From: Williamsia serinedens
Lineage (GTDB): Bacteria; Actinomycetota; Actinomycetes; Mycobacteriales; Mycobacteriaceae
Assembly: GCF_024171725.1 (NCBI RefSeq)
Contig: NZ_JAMTCG010000007.1
Span: 1-64,000, forward strand
DNA length: 64,000 nt
Direction: 5' to 3'
Shown here piece after piece: positions 49,355 through 57,992 of this stretch. Each line of letters opens with the position of its first letter. Within the stretch, counting starts at the first letter, position 1. The notes under the pieces were generated by a model, which saw only the letters and a program-made list of their open reading frames with translations, did no database searches and was not told where the DNA came from. The position numbers were made by a program, and so were the translations under genes.

Positions 49355-50029
49355 TCAGGCCTTGCCGTCACCGAGGGTCTCGACGACGACCTGGGCGACC
49401 GCCTTCATCGTCGTGCGCCGGTCCATCGCCGCGCGCTGGATCCAGGTGAAAGCCTCGGGCTCGGAGAGTGATTGACTGGACATCAGCAATCCTTTGGCGC
49501 GCTCGACGAGCTTGCGTGTCTCGAGACGGTCGTTCATGTCGGCGATCTCGCGTTCGAGCGTCGTCAGCTCGGTGTATCGCGAGACCGCCACCTCGATCGC
49601 CGGGACGAGATCGGCCTTGCTGAACGGCTTGACGAGATAGGCCATGGCGCCCGCGTCCCGGGCCTTCTCGACGAAGTCGCGTTGGGAGAAGGCAGTCAGC
49701 ATGACGACCGGCGCCAAGCGCTTGCGGGCGATCTCACCCGCGGCGTCGATGCCGTCGCGGACGGGCATCTTGACGTCCATGATCACGAGGTCCGGCGACA
49801 GGGACTCGGTGAGCTCGACGGCCACCTGACCGTTCGGGGCCTCCCCGACGACGTCGTAGCCCTCTTCCCGGAGCATCTCGGTCAGGTCCATCCGGATGAG
49901 GGAGTCGTCCTCGGCCACCAGCACGCGCCGCGACACCGGGCCGGGCTCGGCGACGGGCTCGTCGGGGACGGACCGCTGGGGTGTGGGGCGCTGCGGCGGG
50001 ACCGACGAGGGGGACGGTGCGGGCGTCAC
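49355..50029 (-). CDS. pdtaR: ANTAR-domain response regulator PdtaR
   Basis: A 224-residue two-component output protein that acts on RNA. The receiver domain has the acidic pocket VLVAEDDSLIRMDL, phosphoacceptor Asp in DLVIMDVKMP and the conserved Lys in YLVKPFS. The C-terminal ANTAR domain (RKLVERAKGLLMSSQSLSE to MKAVAQVVV) binds paired stem-loops to prevent termination. M. tuberculosis Rv1626 is the homologue and pairs with the unlinked kinase PdtaS; no kinase is in this window. GTG 50029 is chosen because GGAGG lies five bases upstream. It gives a Pro-rich N-terminal extension of about 30 residues. Confidence 0.93.
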   Translation of the reverse strand: MTPAPSPSSVPPQRPTPQRSVPDEPVAEPGPVSRRVLVAEDDSLIRMDLTEMLREEGYDVVGEAPNGQVAVELTESLSPDLVIMDVKMPVRDGIDAAGEIARKRLAPVVMLTAFSQRDFVEKARDAGAMAYLVKPFSKADLVPAIEVAVSRYTELTTLEREIADMNDRLETRKLVERAKGLLMSSQSLSEPEAFTWIQRAAMDRRTTMKAVAQVVVETLGDGKA

Positions 50030-50177
50030 GACGACCTCCACGGGTGGGGCGATGCGGGACCGAGCGACCGCGCGAGCGCGGCGTCGGGATGTGCCGGGCA
50101 ACCCTACCGGCTGGCCCGGGCCGCCGCGGATCCACTAGCGTGGTGCTCCGCGCGTCCGACGACACCGTCGACGCCAC

Positions 50178-50251
50178 GCCCTCGTAGCCCAATTGGCAGA
50201 GGCAACGGATTCAAAACCCGTCCAGTGTGAGTTCGAGTCTCACCGAGGGCA
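50178..50251 (+). tRNA. tRNA with CAA anticodon (Leu, TTG codon), class I shape
   Basis: A 74-nt cloverleaf. The acceptor GCCCTCG (50178-50184) pairs with CGAGGGC (50244-50250), with discriminator A at 50251. A 3-bp D stem and 11-nt loop follow, then an anticodon arm with loop TTCAAAA (anticodon CAA) and an A-C mismatch at its last pair. The variable region is five bases and the T arm is GTGAG-TTCGAGT-CTCAC. CCA is not encoded. The anticodon reads leucine TTG, but leucine tRNAs normally have a long variable arm, so this one is atypical. It lies divergent to pdtaR. Confidence 0.88.
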
Positions 50252-50347
50252 CCCACTCACCCACCCCGGGCGCGGCGTGGACCCACGTCCGGCCTCGCGG
50301 GTCCGCCGTCGGATAGCATCCGCGTGATCAGTTCTGAGGGGGACATC

Positions 50348-51010
50348 ATGCGGGGTGGACGCATGGTCATCGCCGCGCGCACGACGTCGGTCGTGGCGCC
50401 GGCGGTGGTCGCGGCGATGGTCATCGGGGGCAGCGTCTCGGGTACGGCGGGCGCGGACGCCCCGCCGACCTATCGGGTCGCGGTCACCCACGACGGCAGC
50501 ATCACGTCGGCGCTGTCGGGGGCGACGTTCCGGCAGGCGCCGGACGGGTTGGTCGTCACCGATCCCCGCGGGCACGTGCTCGATCGCATCCCGACCTCCG
50601 TCCCGCTCGACGGGACACCGGTGTCGCTGCGGACCTCGCTCGGTGCCGACGGCCGCACGGCGACGTTGACGCCCGAGCTCCCGGCCGCGGTGGCCACCGC
50701 GCTGAGGCACGGCGAGCACCCGGTCTCGGCGGCCAAGGACCGCGCCTACTACGACATGCTCTTCCATGTCGCCAACGGCCTGAACCGTGCCGGCACGGTC
50801 GCCGCGGCCGCCGGGGCGGGAGTCGGGACGGTCGTCGGCGCGGCGGTCGGACTCGTGGTGGGCTGCACCGTGTTCGGCGCGTGCATCCTGGCCGTACCGG
50901 GTGCCGCCGTCGGGGCCGCGGTCGGCGCGGGTGTCGCGGGCGCGGTCGGGACGCAGTACGGCGACCCGAAGGCCGCGCAGTCGGTCCTCACCTGGATCAC
51001 CACCCGCTGA
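50348..51010 (+). CDS. Secreted actinobacterial protein of unknown function
   Basis: A 220-residue protein. A signal peptide (TSVVAPAVVAAMVIGGSVSG) probably ends at AGADA near residue 38. A beta-rich middle (ATFRQAPDGLVVTDPRGHVL and PVSLRTSLGADGRTATLTPE) precedes a Gly/Ala-rich hydrophobic hairpin (GTVVGAAVGLVVGCTVFGAC) able to span a membrane. Similar layouts occur in uncharacterised secreted proteins of Nocardia, Rhodococcus and Gordonia. The ATG is supported by GAGGGGG five bases upstream; TAGCAT at 50314-50319 is a good -10. Confidence 0.72.
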   Translation: MRGGRMVIAARTTSVVAPAVVAAMVIGGSVSGTAGADAPPTYRVAVTHDGSITSALSGATFRQAPDGLVVTDPRGHVLDRIPTSVPLDGTPVSLRTSLGADGRTATLTPELPAAVATALRHGEHPVSAAKDRAYYDMLFHVANGLNRAGTVAAAAGAGVGTVVGAAVGLVVGCTVFGACILAVPGAAVGAAVGAGVAGAVGTQYGDPKAAQSVLTWITTR

Positions 51011-51026
51011 CGCGGGGGCGGCGACC

Positions 51027-51422
51027 TCAGCCGACCACACCGTCGAGGTAGTACCAGCGGCCGTCGTCCCGCACGAAGCGGCTGCGCTCCGCGAGGACGC
51101 CGCGCCCGTCGGCTGAGCGGTGGAACGCACGGAACGCCACCTCCCCGTCGTCGTCGAACGGACCGCCCGCGACGACGTCGACGACGTCCAGGCGGTACCA
51201 CCGCACGTCCGGGTCGAGGTCGAGGCACTCCGGCCGGGTGGTCGGGTGCCAGGACGCCCGCAGGTGGGCGACGTCGCCGACCGCGAAGGCCGTGAACCGT
51301 GACCGCATCAGCGTCTCGGCGGTCGGAGCCGGACGCGTGCCGTCCAGGCGCGGCCCACAGCACTCCCCGTACGTCAGCCCCGACGTGCACGGACAGCGCG
51401 ACGCGGGATCGGGTGGGCTCAC
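51027..51422 (-). CDS. YchJ/UPF0225 family SEC-C protein
   Basis: A 131-residue protein. The N-terminal SEC-C-like zinc motif has Cys10, Cys12, Cys21 and Cys22 (CPCTSGLTYGECCGP). The body has an NTF2-like fold with TAETLMRSRFTAFA and GRWYYLDG. The function is unknown in the family. GTG start. It is the last gene of a likely four-gene operon with TetR, alpha/beta hydrolase and metallo-beta-lactamase genes, 22 bases after the last of these. Confidence 0.88.
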   Translation of the reverse strand: MSPPDPASRCPCTSGLTYGECCGPRLDGTRPAPTAETLMRSRFTAFAVGDVAHLRASWHPTTRPECLDLDPDVRWYRLDVVDVVAGGPFDDDGEVAFRAFHRSADGRGVLAERSRFVRDDGRWYYLDGVVG

Positions 51423-51444
51423 GTGCCCGAGTGTGTCAGCGGCG

Positions 51445-52194
51445 TCAGCTGCGCGTCGACCGGGCGCGGTCGACCGCGGCGGCGACGCCCTCGTGCCAGG
51501 GCTCGCCGTGACCGGGCAGGACGGTCGTGGCCCCCGTCGCCGCGAGCGCGTCCAGCGACGCGAGGTTCCGGTCGATGTCGGCGGTGGCCGCGCCCGCGAC
51601 GATCCGGGGTCCGGTCTCGCCGGTGTAGGGGTCGAGGGTGACGAGCGCGTCGCCGGCGATGACGACCCCGCGGTCGGGCCAGTGCAGCGCGACGTGTCCC
51701 GCCGTGTGCCCGGGCGTGGGGATCACCTGTGTGCCGGCGGGCAACGGGGTGCCCGCGTCGAGGGTCGTGACCTGCCGCGAGGGGACACCGCGCACGACGA
51801 GGGCACCCGCCCCGACCATCGCCCCGAGGAGCGGCCACGACCGTGGGTGTCGCAGGGGCGCCCCGACCCGGGAGTTCTCGTGCAGGTAGCGGTACGGGTG
51901 CGCCACCAGTCGACGATCCAGCTCGGGCGCCAGGATCGGCAGGTCCCAGCGGCCGGCGAGACGTCGCGCCGTGCCGACGTGGTCGAAGTGGCCGTGCGTG
52001 AGGACGACAGCGGTGATGTCCGCCGGCGTGTGCCCCAGATCGGCGATCGCGTCGAGCAGAGGTCGGTAGGACCGGGGCAGGCCGGTGTCGACGAGGAGGA
52101 GCCCCCCGTCGGTCTCCACCAGGTACAGGTTCGTGTGCGCGTGCTCGAGCCGGTGGATCCCCGGCGCGACGTCACGGTCCCAGCGCGTGGTCAT
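51445..52194 (-). CDS. Metallo-beta-lactamase-fold hydrolase
   Basis: A 249-residue hydrolase with the zinc motif HGHFDH at residues 67-72, HTAGH near 168, GDALVTLDP near 187 and HGEPW near 236. This is a complete two-metal set. The substrate is unknown; the context with a TetR repressor and an alpha/beta hydrolase suggests catabolism or detoxification of a small ester or lactone. Confidence 0.85.
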   Translation of the reverse strand: MTTRWDRDVAPGIHRLEHAHTNLYLVETDGGLLLVDTGLPRSYRPLLDAIADLGHTPADITAVVLTHGHFDHVGTARRLAGRWDLPILAPELDRRLVAHPYRYLHENSRVGAPLRHPRSWPLLGAMVGAGALVVRGVPSRQVTTLDAGTPLPAGTQVIPTPGHTAGHVALHWPDRGVVIAGDALVTLDPYTGETGPRIVAGAATADIDRNLASLDALAATGATTVLPGHGEPWHEGVAAAVDRARSTRS

Positions 52195-52233
52195 GGGCGG
52201 CGGGTACCCGGCGTCGGGGGTCGGAAATGGCGG

Positions 52234-53025
52234 TCAGGCGCGGGTCCCGACGTCCTCACCGCGCAGGAAGGCGAGCGTGGCCGCGGCGAAGTCGTCGGGG
52301 CGGTCGCGGTGCACACTGTGCCCTGTCGGGATGGCCAGGAAGCGACCATCCGGCAGTGCCCCGGCGAGAGTGCGCAGGTGCCGCGGCGGCAGGAAGCTCT
52401 GGTCGCCTCCGGAGATGACGAGCACGGGTGTGCTCACGCGACGCAGCCCGGCCCACCAGTCCGGGTCCGGCGCGTCGAACTCCGCCTGGACGGTGGGCGC
52501 GAGGCGGGCGTCGAAGCGCATCACCGGACGCGGGTCCCGGATCACGTCGAGGACACCGAGCACCAGCTCACGCGGTGACGAGCGCGGTGTGATGCCCTCC
52601 GCGACATCGGCGGCGTCCCGGGGGGTCGGCGGCACCTCCTCGAGGACGAGACGACCGAACCGTCCCGGGGTCGCCATCGCGGCGCGCAGCGCCACGTGGG
52701 CGCCCAGCGAGTGGGCGACGACGTCGACGGTCTGCGCGTCCGGGAGGTCCTCGACGACGGACAGCAGATCGTCACGAAGCCGATCGAGCTCGTACACGCC
52801 GCGCGAACTCTGCCCGTGGCCGCGTTGGTCGTAGGAGATCACCGGTCGACCGTCGGCCCGGAGCCCCGCGGCCAACCGACGCCAAGTGGTGTGGTCGCCG
52901 CCCATGCCGTGCACGGCGAGCACCGGTGTGCCGGTACCGCCGCGTGACCGTCGGACGGCGAGGTCGATCGGGACGCCGTGGTCCGTCCTCCGCACCCACC
53001 GGACGCCGCTCTCCGGGCCGCTCAC
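52234..53025 (-). CDS. Alpha/beta hydrolase
   Basis: A 263-residue hydrolase. The oxyanion segment is VLAVHGMGGDHTTW, the nucleophile elbow is AHSLGAH near residue 112, the acid is probably in ISGGDQSFLP, and the histidine is in TGHSVHRDRP. The elbow has Ala in place of the first Gly of GxSxG. The GTG at 53025 overlaps the TetR stop by 4 bases, fixing the start and indicating co-translation with the repressor. Confidence 0.88.
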   Translation of the reverse strand: MSGPESGVRWVRRTDHGVPIDLAVRRSRGGTGTPVLAVHGMGGDHTTWRRLAAGLRADGRPVISYDQRGHGQSSRGVYELDRLRDDLLSVVEDLPDAQTVDVVAHSLGAHVALRAAMATPGRFGRLVLEEVPPTPRDAADVAEGITPRSSPRELVLGVLDVIRDPRPVMRFDARLAPTVQAEFDAPDPDWWAGLRRVSTPVLVISGGDQSFLPPRHLRTLAGALPDGRFLAIPTGHSVHRDRPDDFAAATLAFLRGEDVGTRA

Positions 53026-53579
53026 GCCTCCCCGAGCCCGCCCAGCAGGATGTCGACCGCCTCGGCGATCACCCGGTCGTCGGGCAACTCGCCGTACATG
53101 ACGGCGGGACACAGCACGACGCCCGACATCATCTGGACCGCCGCGTCGCGGCGCCGCTCGTCGGTGGTCACCGACAGCAGATGCCGGATGTGGCGTTCGC
53201 CGTCGGCGACGAGCGCCTTGCGGACCTCACCGATCTCGTCGACCGTGGCCCCCTGCTGCGCGAGGGCCATCAGGACCTTGTCGAGGGCGAGTTCCTCGAT
53301 CGCGGTGCGGAAGGCGGTCACCTCCGCGACGAGATCGGCCCGCAGGTCACCGGTGGACTCGGCGTGGGGCATGTCGCCGAGGGACTCCACCGCGATACGC
53401 AACAGATCCGCCCGGGACGGCCAATGCGTGTAGAGCGTCGTCTTCGAGTACCCGGCCACGCGCGCCACATGGGCGTGCGTCACCGCGTCCCATCCCTCCT
53501 CCGCGAGCAGGCGTCGGACGGTACGGGAGACGTCGGCACGTGTGCGTGCCACGCGCGCATCCTCGTTGCTCACCGTCAT
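53022..53579 (-). CDS. TetR-family repressor
   Basis: A 185-residue regulator. The N-terminal helix-turn-helix is VTHAHVARVAGYSKTTLYTHW, and the C-terminal half is helical and ligand-binding. The start ATG 53579 sits just after CCGGAG; an upstream ATG at 53609 would add ten residues. It heads the hydrolase operon and diverges from the MAA cluster, so it may control one or both through palindromes in the shared 305-base interval. Confidence 0.87.
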   Translation of the reverse strand: MTVSNEDARVARTRADVSRTVRRLLAEEGWDAVTHAHVARVAGYSKTTLYTHWPSRADLLRIAVESLGDMPHAESTGDLRADLVAEVTAFRTAIEELALDKVLMALAQQGATVDEIGEVRKALVADGERHIRHLLSVTTDERRRDAAVQMMSGVVLCPAVMYGELPDDRVIAEAVDILLGGLGEA

Positions 53580-53884
53580 CTCCGGTTCGGTCGTGGACCC
53601 CCATGTCACCTGCTGTCACACACGACTCTGCCATCACCTGCGGCCCCGACGCCCGAACGGCCCCGACATTTTTCGGACAGAACTTTTCGTCGAAACGCTA
53701 TTGAACGAAGCGACCGGTACTGTACTGTGAGCACATATGCCTGTGTTGTGAGTGAAACCCACGCGCTCTCAACGTCATTGACGTGTGAGGACTAATTCCC
53801 GACAGTCGCCGGTTCTCACTGGCACCCCGCCCGACGCGAGATCAGACACTTCGCGCGCGCATCACAACCACCGGAAGGCACATC
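53580..53884. promoter_or_regulatory. Divergent regulatory interval (TetR operon / MAA cluster)
   Basis: This 305-base stretch has no gene and a clear drop in GC content between about 53665 and 53760. It contains a palindrome TTTCG-T-CGAAA (53685-53695), a sigma-A-like promoter on the plus strand with TTGAAC (53701-53706), 16 bases, and TACTGT (53723-53728), and a perfect palindrome ACGTCA-T-TGACGT (53772-53784). The two palindromes flank the promoter and could be operators. The MAA leader would be about 150 bases long. Confidence 0.5.
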
Positions 53885-54556
53885 GTGTCCGCAGTCCTGT
53901 TCGGTTCCATCAGCACCCTCGTCGACACCTCGGAGATCCAGCGGCGCGCCTTCAACGAGGCCTTCCGGTCGCACGGGCTGGACTGGGAGTGGTCGCGCGA
54001 CGACTACCGTTCGATGTTGGACAGCAACGGCGGCGCCAACCGCATCGCCGACTACGCCGGGCAGCGCGGCGAGAAGGTCGACGCCGACGCGGTCCACGCC
54101 ACGAAGTCGGAGATCTTCCGGACTCTCCTGCTGCAGGAGGGCGCATCGGCCCGCCCCGGTGTCGTCGAGACCATCAGCACCGCCCGCGAACGCGGGATCA
54201 AGGTCGGCCTCGTCACGACGACGTCCCAGGAGAACGTGGCGGCCGTGCTCTCCGCGCTCGGCCCCGACGTCACCGCGGAGTCGTTCGACATCGTCACCGA
54301 CGTCACCTCCGTCGACTCACCCAAGCCGGACAAGGCCGTCTACGAGTACGCGCTCGCCCAGCTCGGTGAGTCCGCCGACGCCACCGTCGCGATCGAGGAC
54401 AACGTGGGCGGCGTGACCGCGGCCGCGGCCGCCTCGATCCGCTGCGTCGCCTTCCCGAACGAGAACACCGCCGGCACCACGTTCGCCGACGCCCTCGAAC
54501 AGGTCGACGCCCTCGACCCCGCGCACGTGGGTGACCTCGCGTCCGCGGCCGCCTGA
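53885..54556 (+). CDS. HAD-like protein lacking the catalytic aspartates
   Basis: A 223-residue protein of the HAD-IA/beta-phosphoglucomutase type. Motif II (VGLVTTTS), motif III lysine (SPKPDKAVYEYAL) and motif IV acidic residues (VAIEDNVGG) are kept. Motif I, normally DxDGT, reads FGSISTLVDT at residues 6-15, with Gly7 and Ile9 in place of both aspartates. The phosphoryl-transfer nucleophile is therefore absent. GTG start with GGAAGG seven bases upstream. As first gene of the MAA operon it may be a regulatory or scaffolding pseudoenzyme, or bind sedoheptulose 7-phosphate; neither is shown. Confidence 0.8.
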   Translation: MSAVLFGSISTLVDTSEIQRRAFNEAFRSHGLDWEWSRDDYRSMLDSNGGANRIADYAGQRGEKVDADAVHATKSEIFRTLLLQEGASARPGVVETISTARERGIKVGLVTTTSQENVAAVLSALGPDVTAESFDIVTDVTSVDSPKPDKAVYEYALAQLGESADATVAIEDNVGGVTAAAAASIRCVAFPNENTAGTTFADALEQVDALDPAHVGDLASAAA

Positions 54557-54616
54557 CCCGACGACCGACACGACCTCGATCGCAGCTCCGCCGATCGCAG
54601 CAGACCAGGAGAACCC

Positions 54617-55831
54617 ATGAGCAACATGCAGGCCAGCGTGACCGCGACGGACACCTCGTTCCACGTCGAGGGGTACGAGAGGATCGAGTACGACCTCGTC
54701 TACGTCGACGGCGTGTTCGACACGGAGAACCGGCATCTCGCCGACGCCTACACCCCCTACGGACGGTGTCTGATGGTCGTCGACGAGTCGGTCGCGGCCC
54801 TGTACGGCGATCGGTTCCGGGCCTACTTCGCCCACCACGGCATCGACCTGACGGTGCACGAGGTGGCCATCGCCGAGACGGCGAAGTCGCTGGAGACGTT
54901 CGAGCAGATCGTCACCGCGTTCGACGCGTTCGGACTCGTGCGGACCGAGCCGGTGCTGGTCGTCGGTGGCGGGTTGAGCACGGACGTGGCCGGATTCGCC
55001 TGTGCCGCCTACCGTCGCAACACCCCCTACATCCGGATCCCGACCACCCTCATCGGTCTCATCGACGCCAGCGTGTCGATCAAGGTCGCCGTCAACCACG
55101 GCAAGCACAAGAACCGTCTCGGCGCCTACCACGCGTCGCAGCAGGTGCTGCTGGACTTCTCCTTCCTCGCGACCCTGCCGGAGGACCAGGTCCGCAACGG
55201 CATGGCCGAGCTCATCAAGATCTCGGTGGTCGGCAACCGGGAGATCTTCGACCTGCTCGACGAGCACGGACCCGAGCTGCTGCGCACCCGGTTCGGGCAC
55301 CTCGACGGCACTCCCGAGATCCGGGCGATCGGCGATCGCGTCACCTACGCGGCCATCGCGACGATGCTCGAGCTCGAGTCGCCCAACCTGCACGAGATCG
55401 ACCTCGACCGCGTCATCGCGTTCGGTCACACCTGGAGTCCCACACTGGAACTCACGCCGCCGGCGCCGTACTTCCACGGCCACGCGATCAACGTCGACAT
55501 GGCCTACTCCACGACGCTGGCCGAGCAGCGAGGACACATCACGCCCGAGGAGCGCGACCGGGTCCTCGGCGCGATGAGCCGTATCGGACTGGCCCTGGAC
55601 AGCCCGTACTTCACCGGTGAGCTGCTGACCGAGGCCACGGACTCCATCCTGCGCACCCGCGACGGGATCCTCCGCGCCGCCATCCCCAGCCCGATCGGCA
55701 GCTGCGTGTTCCTCAACGACGTGTCCACCGGCGAGCTCGTCGACACCCTCGAGGTGCACCGCAAGATCTGCGCCGAGTTCCCGCGCGGTGGCGAGGGCAC
55801 GGGCATGTTCACCGACCGCAGCGATGCCTGA
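54617..55831 (+). CDS. mysA: Desmethyl-4-deoxygadusol synthase (sugar phosphate cyclase)
   Basis: A 404-residue cyclase of the dehydroquinate synthase superfamily, expected to convert sedoheptulose 7-phosphate to desmethyl-4-deoxygadusol with NAD and a metal ion. Long stretches match cyanobacterial MysA, for example [40 protein letters not shown] and [15 protein letters not shown]. Metal ligands are expected in the conserved Glu of MAELIK and the His of FGHTWSP and HGHAIN. The related 2-epi-5-epi-valiolone synthases are similar, but the following mysB, mysC and mysD favour this reaction. ATG with AGGAG seven bases upstream; two GATCGCAGC direct repeats (54578-54601) precede it. Confidence 0.92.
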   Translation: MSNMQASVTATDTSFHVEGYERIEYDLVYVDGVFDTENRHLADAYTPYGRCLMVVDESVAALYGDRFRAYFAHHGIDLTVHEVAIAETAKSLETFEQIVTAFDAFGLVRTEPVLVVGGGLSTDVAGFACAAYRRNTPYIRIPTTLIGLIDASVSIKVAVNHGKHKNRLGAYHASQQVLLDFSFLATLPEDQVRNGMAELIKISVVGNREIFDLLDEHGPELLRTRFGHLDGTPEIRAIGDRVTYAAIATMLELESPNLHEIDLDRVIAFGHTWSPTLELTPPAPYFHGHAINVDMAYSTTLAEQRGHITPEERDRVLGAMSRIGLALDSPYFTGELLTEATDSILRTRDGILRAAIPSPIGSCVFLNDVSTGELVDTLEVHRKICAEFPRGGEGTGMFTDRSDA

Positions 55832-56684
55832 CGGTCCCTCCGGCGCGCACACCCTCCCCGCACCGCGGCCGGTCACACCGACCACCGTCCTCGCCGCGGA
55901 GTTGATCGAGCTGTGTGATCGTCTCGCCGACGCCGGGGTGGCCGACGACGTGCTCGCGGCGGCGCGTCGATCCCGCGATCTCGCAACGGGTCTCGACGAG
56001 TACGTCGCGGCGTGCACCTCGCCGGAGACGTCGGAGCTCGCCGGGTTGACCCGGCGCACGCAGGGCCACGACTGGGACGCCGACGCGCACACGGTGCCGT
56101 TGGAACAGGAGATGCTGTCCGGTCACGTCGAGGGGCGGTTCCTGGAGTTCCTCGTCCACATGGCGGGCGCGCGCCGGATCCTCGAGCTCGGCATGTTCAC
56201 CGGGTACTCGGCGCTGGCGATGGCGCAGGCGGCCGGTCCGGGCGCCCGCGTGGTGGCGAGCGAGATCGACGCCCGCGTGGCGGCGTTCGCGCAGGAGTCG
56301 TTCGCCGAGGCCGGTGTCGCCGACCGGATCGACGTACTGGTCGGTCCCGCCGACGACACCCTGCGCGAGCTCGCCGGACACGCCGAGCGTGGCGGGATCG
56401 AGCCTTTCGACCTCGTCTTCATCGACGCGGACAAGGCGGGATACGGCCGCTATCTCGATCGTCTGCTCGAGTCGTCGCTGTTGGCGCCGCATGCGGTGAT
56501 CGCGGTCGACAACACCCTGATGCAGGGTCAGCCCTATCGCGACGGCACCCCGGTCACCGAGAACGGTCGCGCGATCGCCGCGTTCAACGCCGCGGTCGCA
56601 GACGACGACCGGGTCGAGCAGGTGCTCGTGCCCATCCGTGACGGGGTCACCCTGATCCGCCGGGCGGGGACGCGGTCGTCGTGA
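55824..56684 (+). CDS. mysB: O-methyltransferase of the MAA pathway
   Basis: A 286-residue caffeoyl-CoA-type (Methyltransf_3) O-methyltransferase. SAM motif I is [16 protein letters not shown], the metal site is in [13 protein letters not shown], and [11 protein letters not shown] follows. In known MAA clusters MysB methylates desmethyl-4-deoxygadusol to 4-deoxygadusol. The ATG at 55824 overlaps the end of mysA by 8 bases (ATGCCTGA); a longer frame upstream only reads through mysA. Confidence 0.9.
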   Translation: MPDGPSGAHTLPAPRPVTPTTVLAAELIELCDRLADAGVADDVLAAARRSRDLATGLDEYVAACTSPETSELAGLTRRTQGHDWDADAHTVPLEQEMLSGHVEGRFLEFLVHMAGARRILELGMFTGYSALAMAQAAGPGARVVASEIDARVAAFAQESFAEAGVADRIDVLVGPADDTLRELAGHAERGGIEPFDLVFIDADKAGYGRYLDRLLESSLLAPHAVIAVDNTLMQGQPYRDGTPVTENGRAIAAFNAAVADDDRVEQVLVPIRDGVTLIRRAGTRSS

Positions 56685-57991
56685 CGTCGCTGCGCGAGGC
56701 GAACGCGGCGCGCACCGTGGCGGTGCTCGCCGCCTCGGCGGTGACGGCGGTGATCGACGGGATCGTGGTCGGTGCCGCCCTCGTCGGCGGTCGACGTCCG
56801 GCACCGGCACGTCCGGCCCCGCGGCGCCGCACCGTGCTCGTGACGGGCGGGAAGATGACCAAGTCGCTCGCGCTGGCGCGCGCGTTCCACGCCGCGGGAC
56901 ACCGTGTGGTCCTCGTCGAGTCGGCGAAGTACCGACTGACCGGACACCGGTTCTCGCGTGCGGTCGACGCCTTCCACACCACCCCCGAGATCGGCTCGCC
57001 GGACTACGCCCGTGCGCTCGCCGACATCGTCGACCGGGAACGCGTCGACGTGGTGGTGCCGGTGTCGAGCCCCGCGTCGAGCGTCGTCGAGGCCGCCGCC
57101 CGATCGCTCCTCGACGACCGGTGCGAGGTGCTGCACGGCGACGTCGACACCATCGCGATGCTCGACGACAAGGCCGCGTTCTGCGAACGTGCGGAGAAGC
57201 TGGGGTTGTCGGTGCCGCACTTCGCACGGATCACCCACCCCGCGCAGATCGACGACTTCGACTTCCGACCGGGGCGCGAGTACATCCTCAAACGCATCGC
57301 CTACAACCCGGTGGGGCGCATGGACCTCACGCGTCTGCGGGCCGAGACCCCTGCGGAGAACGCGCGATTCGCGCGATCCCTCTCGATCAGCGACGAGGAT
57401 CCCTGGATCCTGCAGGAGTTCGTCGCCGGCACGGAGTACTGCACCCACGGCACCGTCCGCGACGGACGACTTCAGGTGTGGGCGTGCTGCGAGTCCTCGG
57501 CGTTCCAGATCAACTACGCGATGGTCGACCACCCGCGCATCCGCGAGTGGGTCGAGACCTTCCTCGCGCCGACCGGTCTCACGGGGCAGGCGTCGTTCGA
57601 CTTCATCGAGGCACCCGACGGCGAGGTCTACGCGATCGAGTGCAACCCGCGGACGCACTCGGCCATCACCATGTTCTACGACCACCCCGAACTGGCCGCG
57701 GCCTACCTCGAGGACGGGCACCCGACCATCGTGCCGACGGCGACGTCGAGACCGACGCACTGGATCTACCACGAACTGTGGCGCCTGCTCACCGGACCCG
57801 GCCGGCGGGCGCGATGGGCGAGCATCCGACGCAGCACCGACGCGATCTTCACGCCCGACGACCCCGTGCCGTTCTTCATGGTCCACCACGTCCACATCCC
57901 GTCGCTCCTGCTCGCGAACCTGCGGGCGCGCAGGGGTTGGGCGCGCATCGATCTCAACATCGGCAAGCTGGTCGAGAACGGCGGTGACTGA
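56681..57991 (+). CDS. mysC: ATP-grasp ligase, mycosporine-glycine synthase
   Basis: A 436-residue ligase that should couple glycine to 4-deoxygadusol through a phosphorylated intermediate, giving mycosporine-glycine. The N-terminal hydrophobic helix (VAVLAASAVTAVIDGIVVGA) and the block VTGGKMTKSLALARAFHAAG, then YRLTGHRFSRAVDAF, are characteristic of MysC. ATP-grasp residues lie in YILKRIAYNPVGRMDL, WILQEFVAGTEY and YAIECNPRTHSA. The GTG overlaps the mysB stop by 4 bases. The membrane helix suggests attachment to the inner membrane. Confidence 0.93.
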   Translation: MTSLREANAARTVAVLAASAVTAVIDGIVVGAALVGGRRPAPARPAPRRRTVLVTGGKMTKSLALARAFHAAGHRVVLVESAKYRLTGHRFSRAVDAFHTTPEIGSPDYARALADIVDRERVDVVVPVSSPASSVVEAAARSLLDDRCEVLHGDVDTIAMLDDKAAFCERAEKLGLSVPHFARITHPAQIDDFDFRPGREYILKRIAYNPVGRMDLTRLRAETPAENARFARSLSISDEDPWILQEFVAGTEYCTHGTVRDGRLQVWACCESSAFQINYAMVDHPRIREWVETFLAPTGLTGQASFDFIEAPDGEVYAIECNPRTHSAITMFYDHPELAAAYLEDGHPTIVPTATSRPTHWIYHELWRLLTGPGRRARWASIRRSTDAIFTPDDPVPFFMVHHVHIPSLLLANLRARRGWARIDLNIGKLVENGGD

Positions 57992-57992
57992 C

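Noticed and set aside
54617-55831. MysA as a 2-epi-5-epi-valiolone synthase of an aminocyclitol pathway
   Set aside because: The enzymes are close relatives, but the directly coupled mysB, mysC and mysD genes fit mycosporine synthesis and no aminocyclitol genes are near.
54317-56092. A 591-codon minus-strand frame over mysA
   Set aside because: It is antisense to mysA and the HAD-like gene and has no motif. mysA matches its family throughout.
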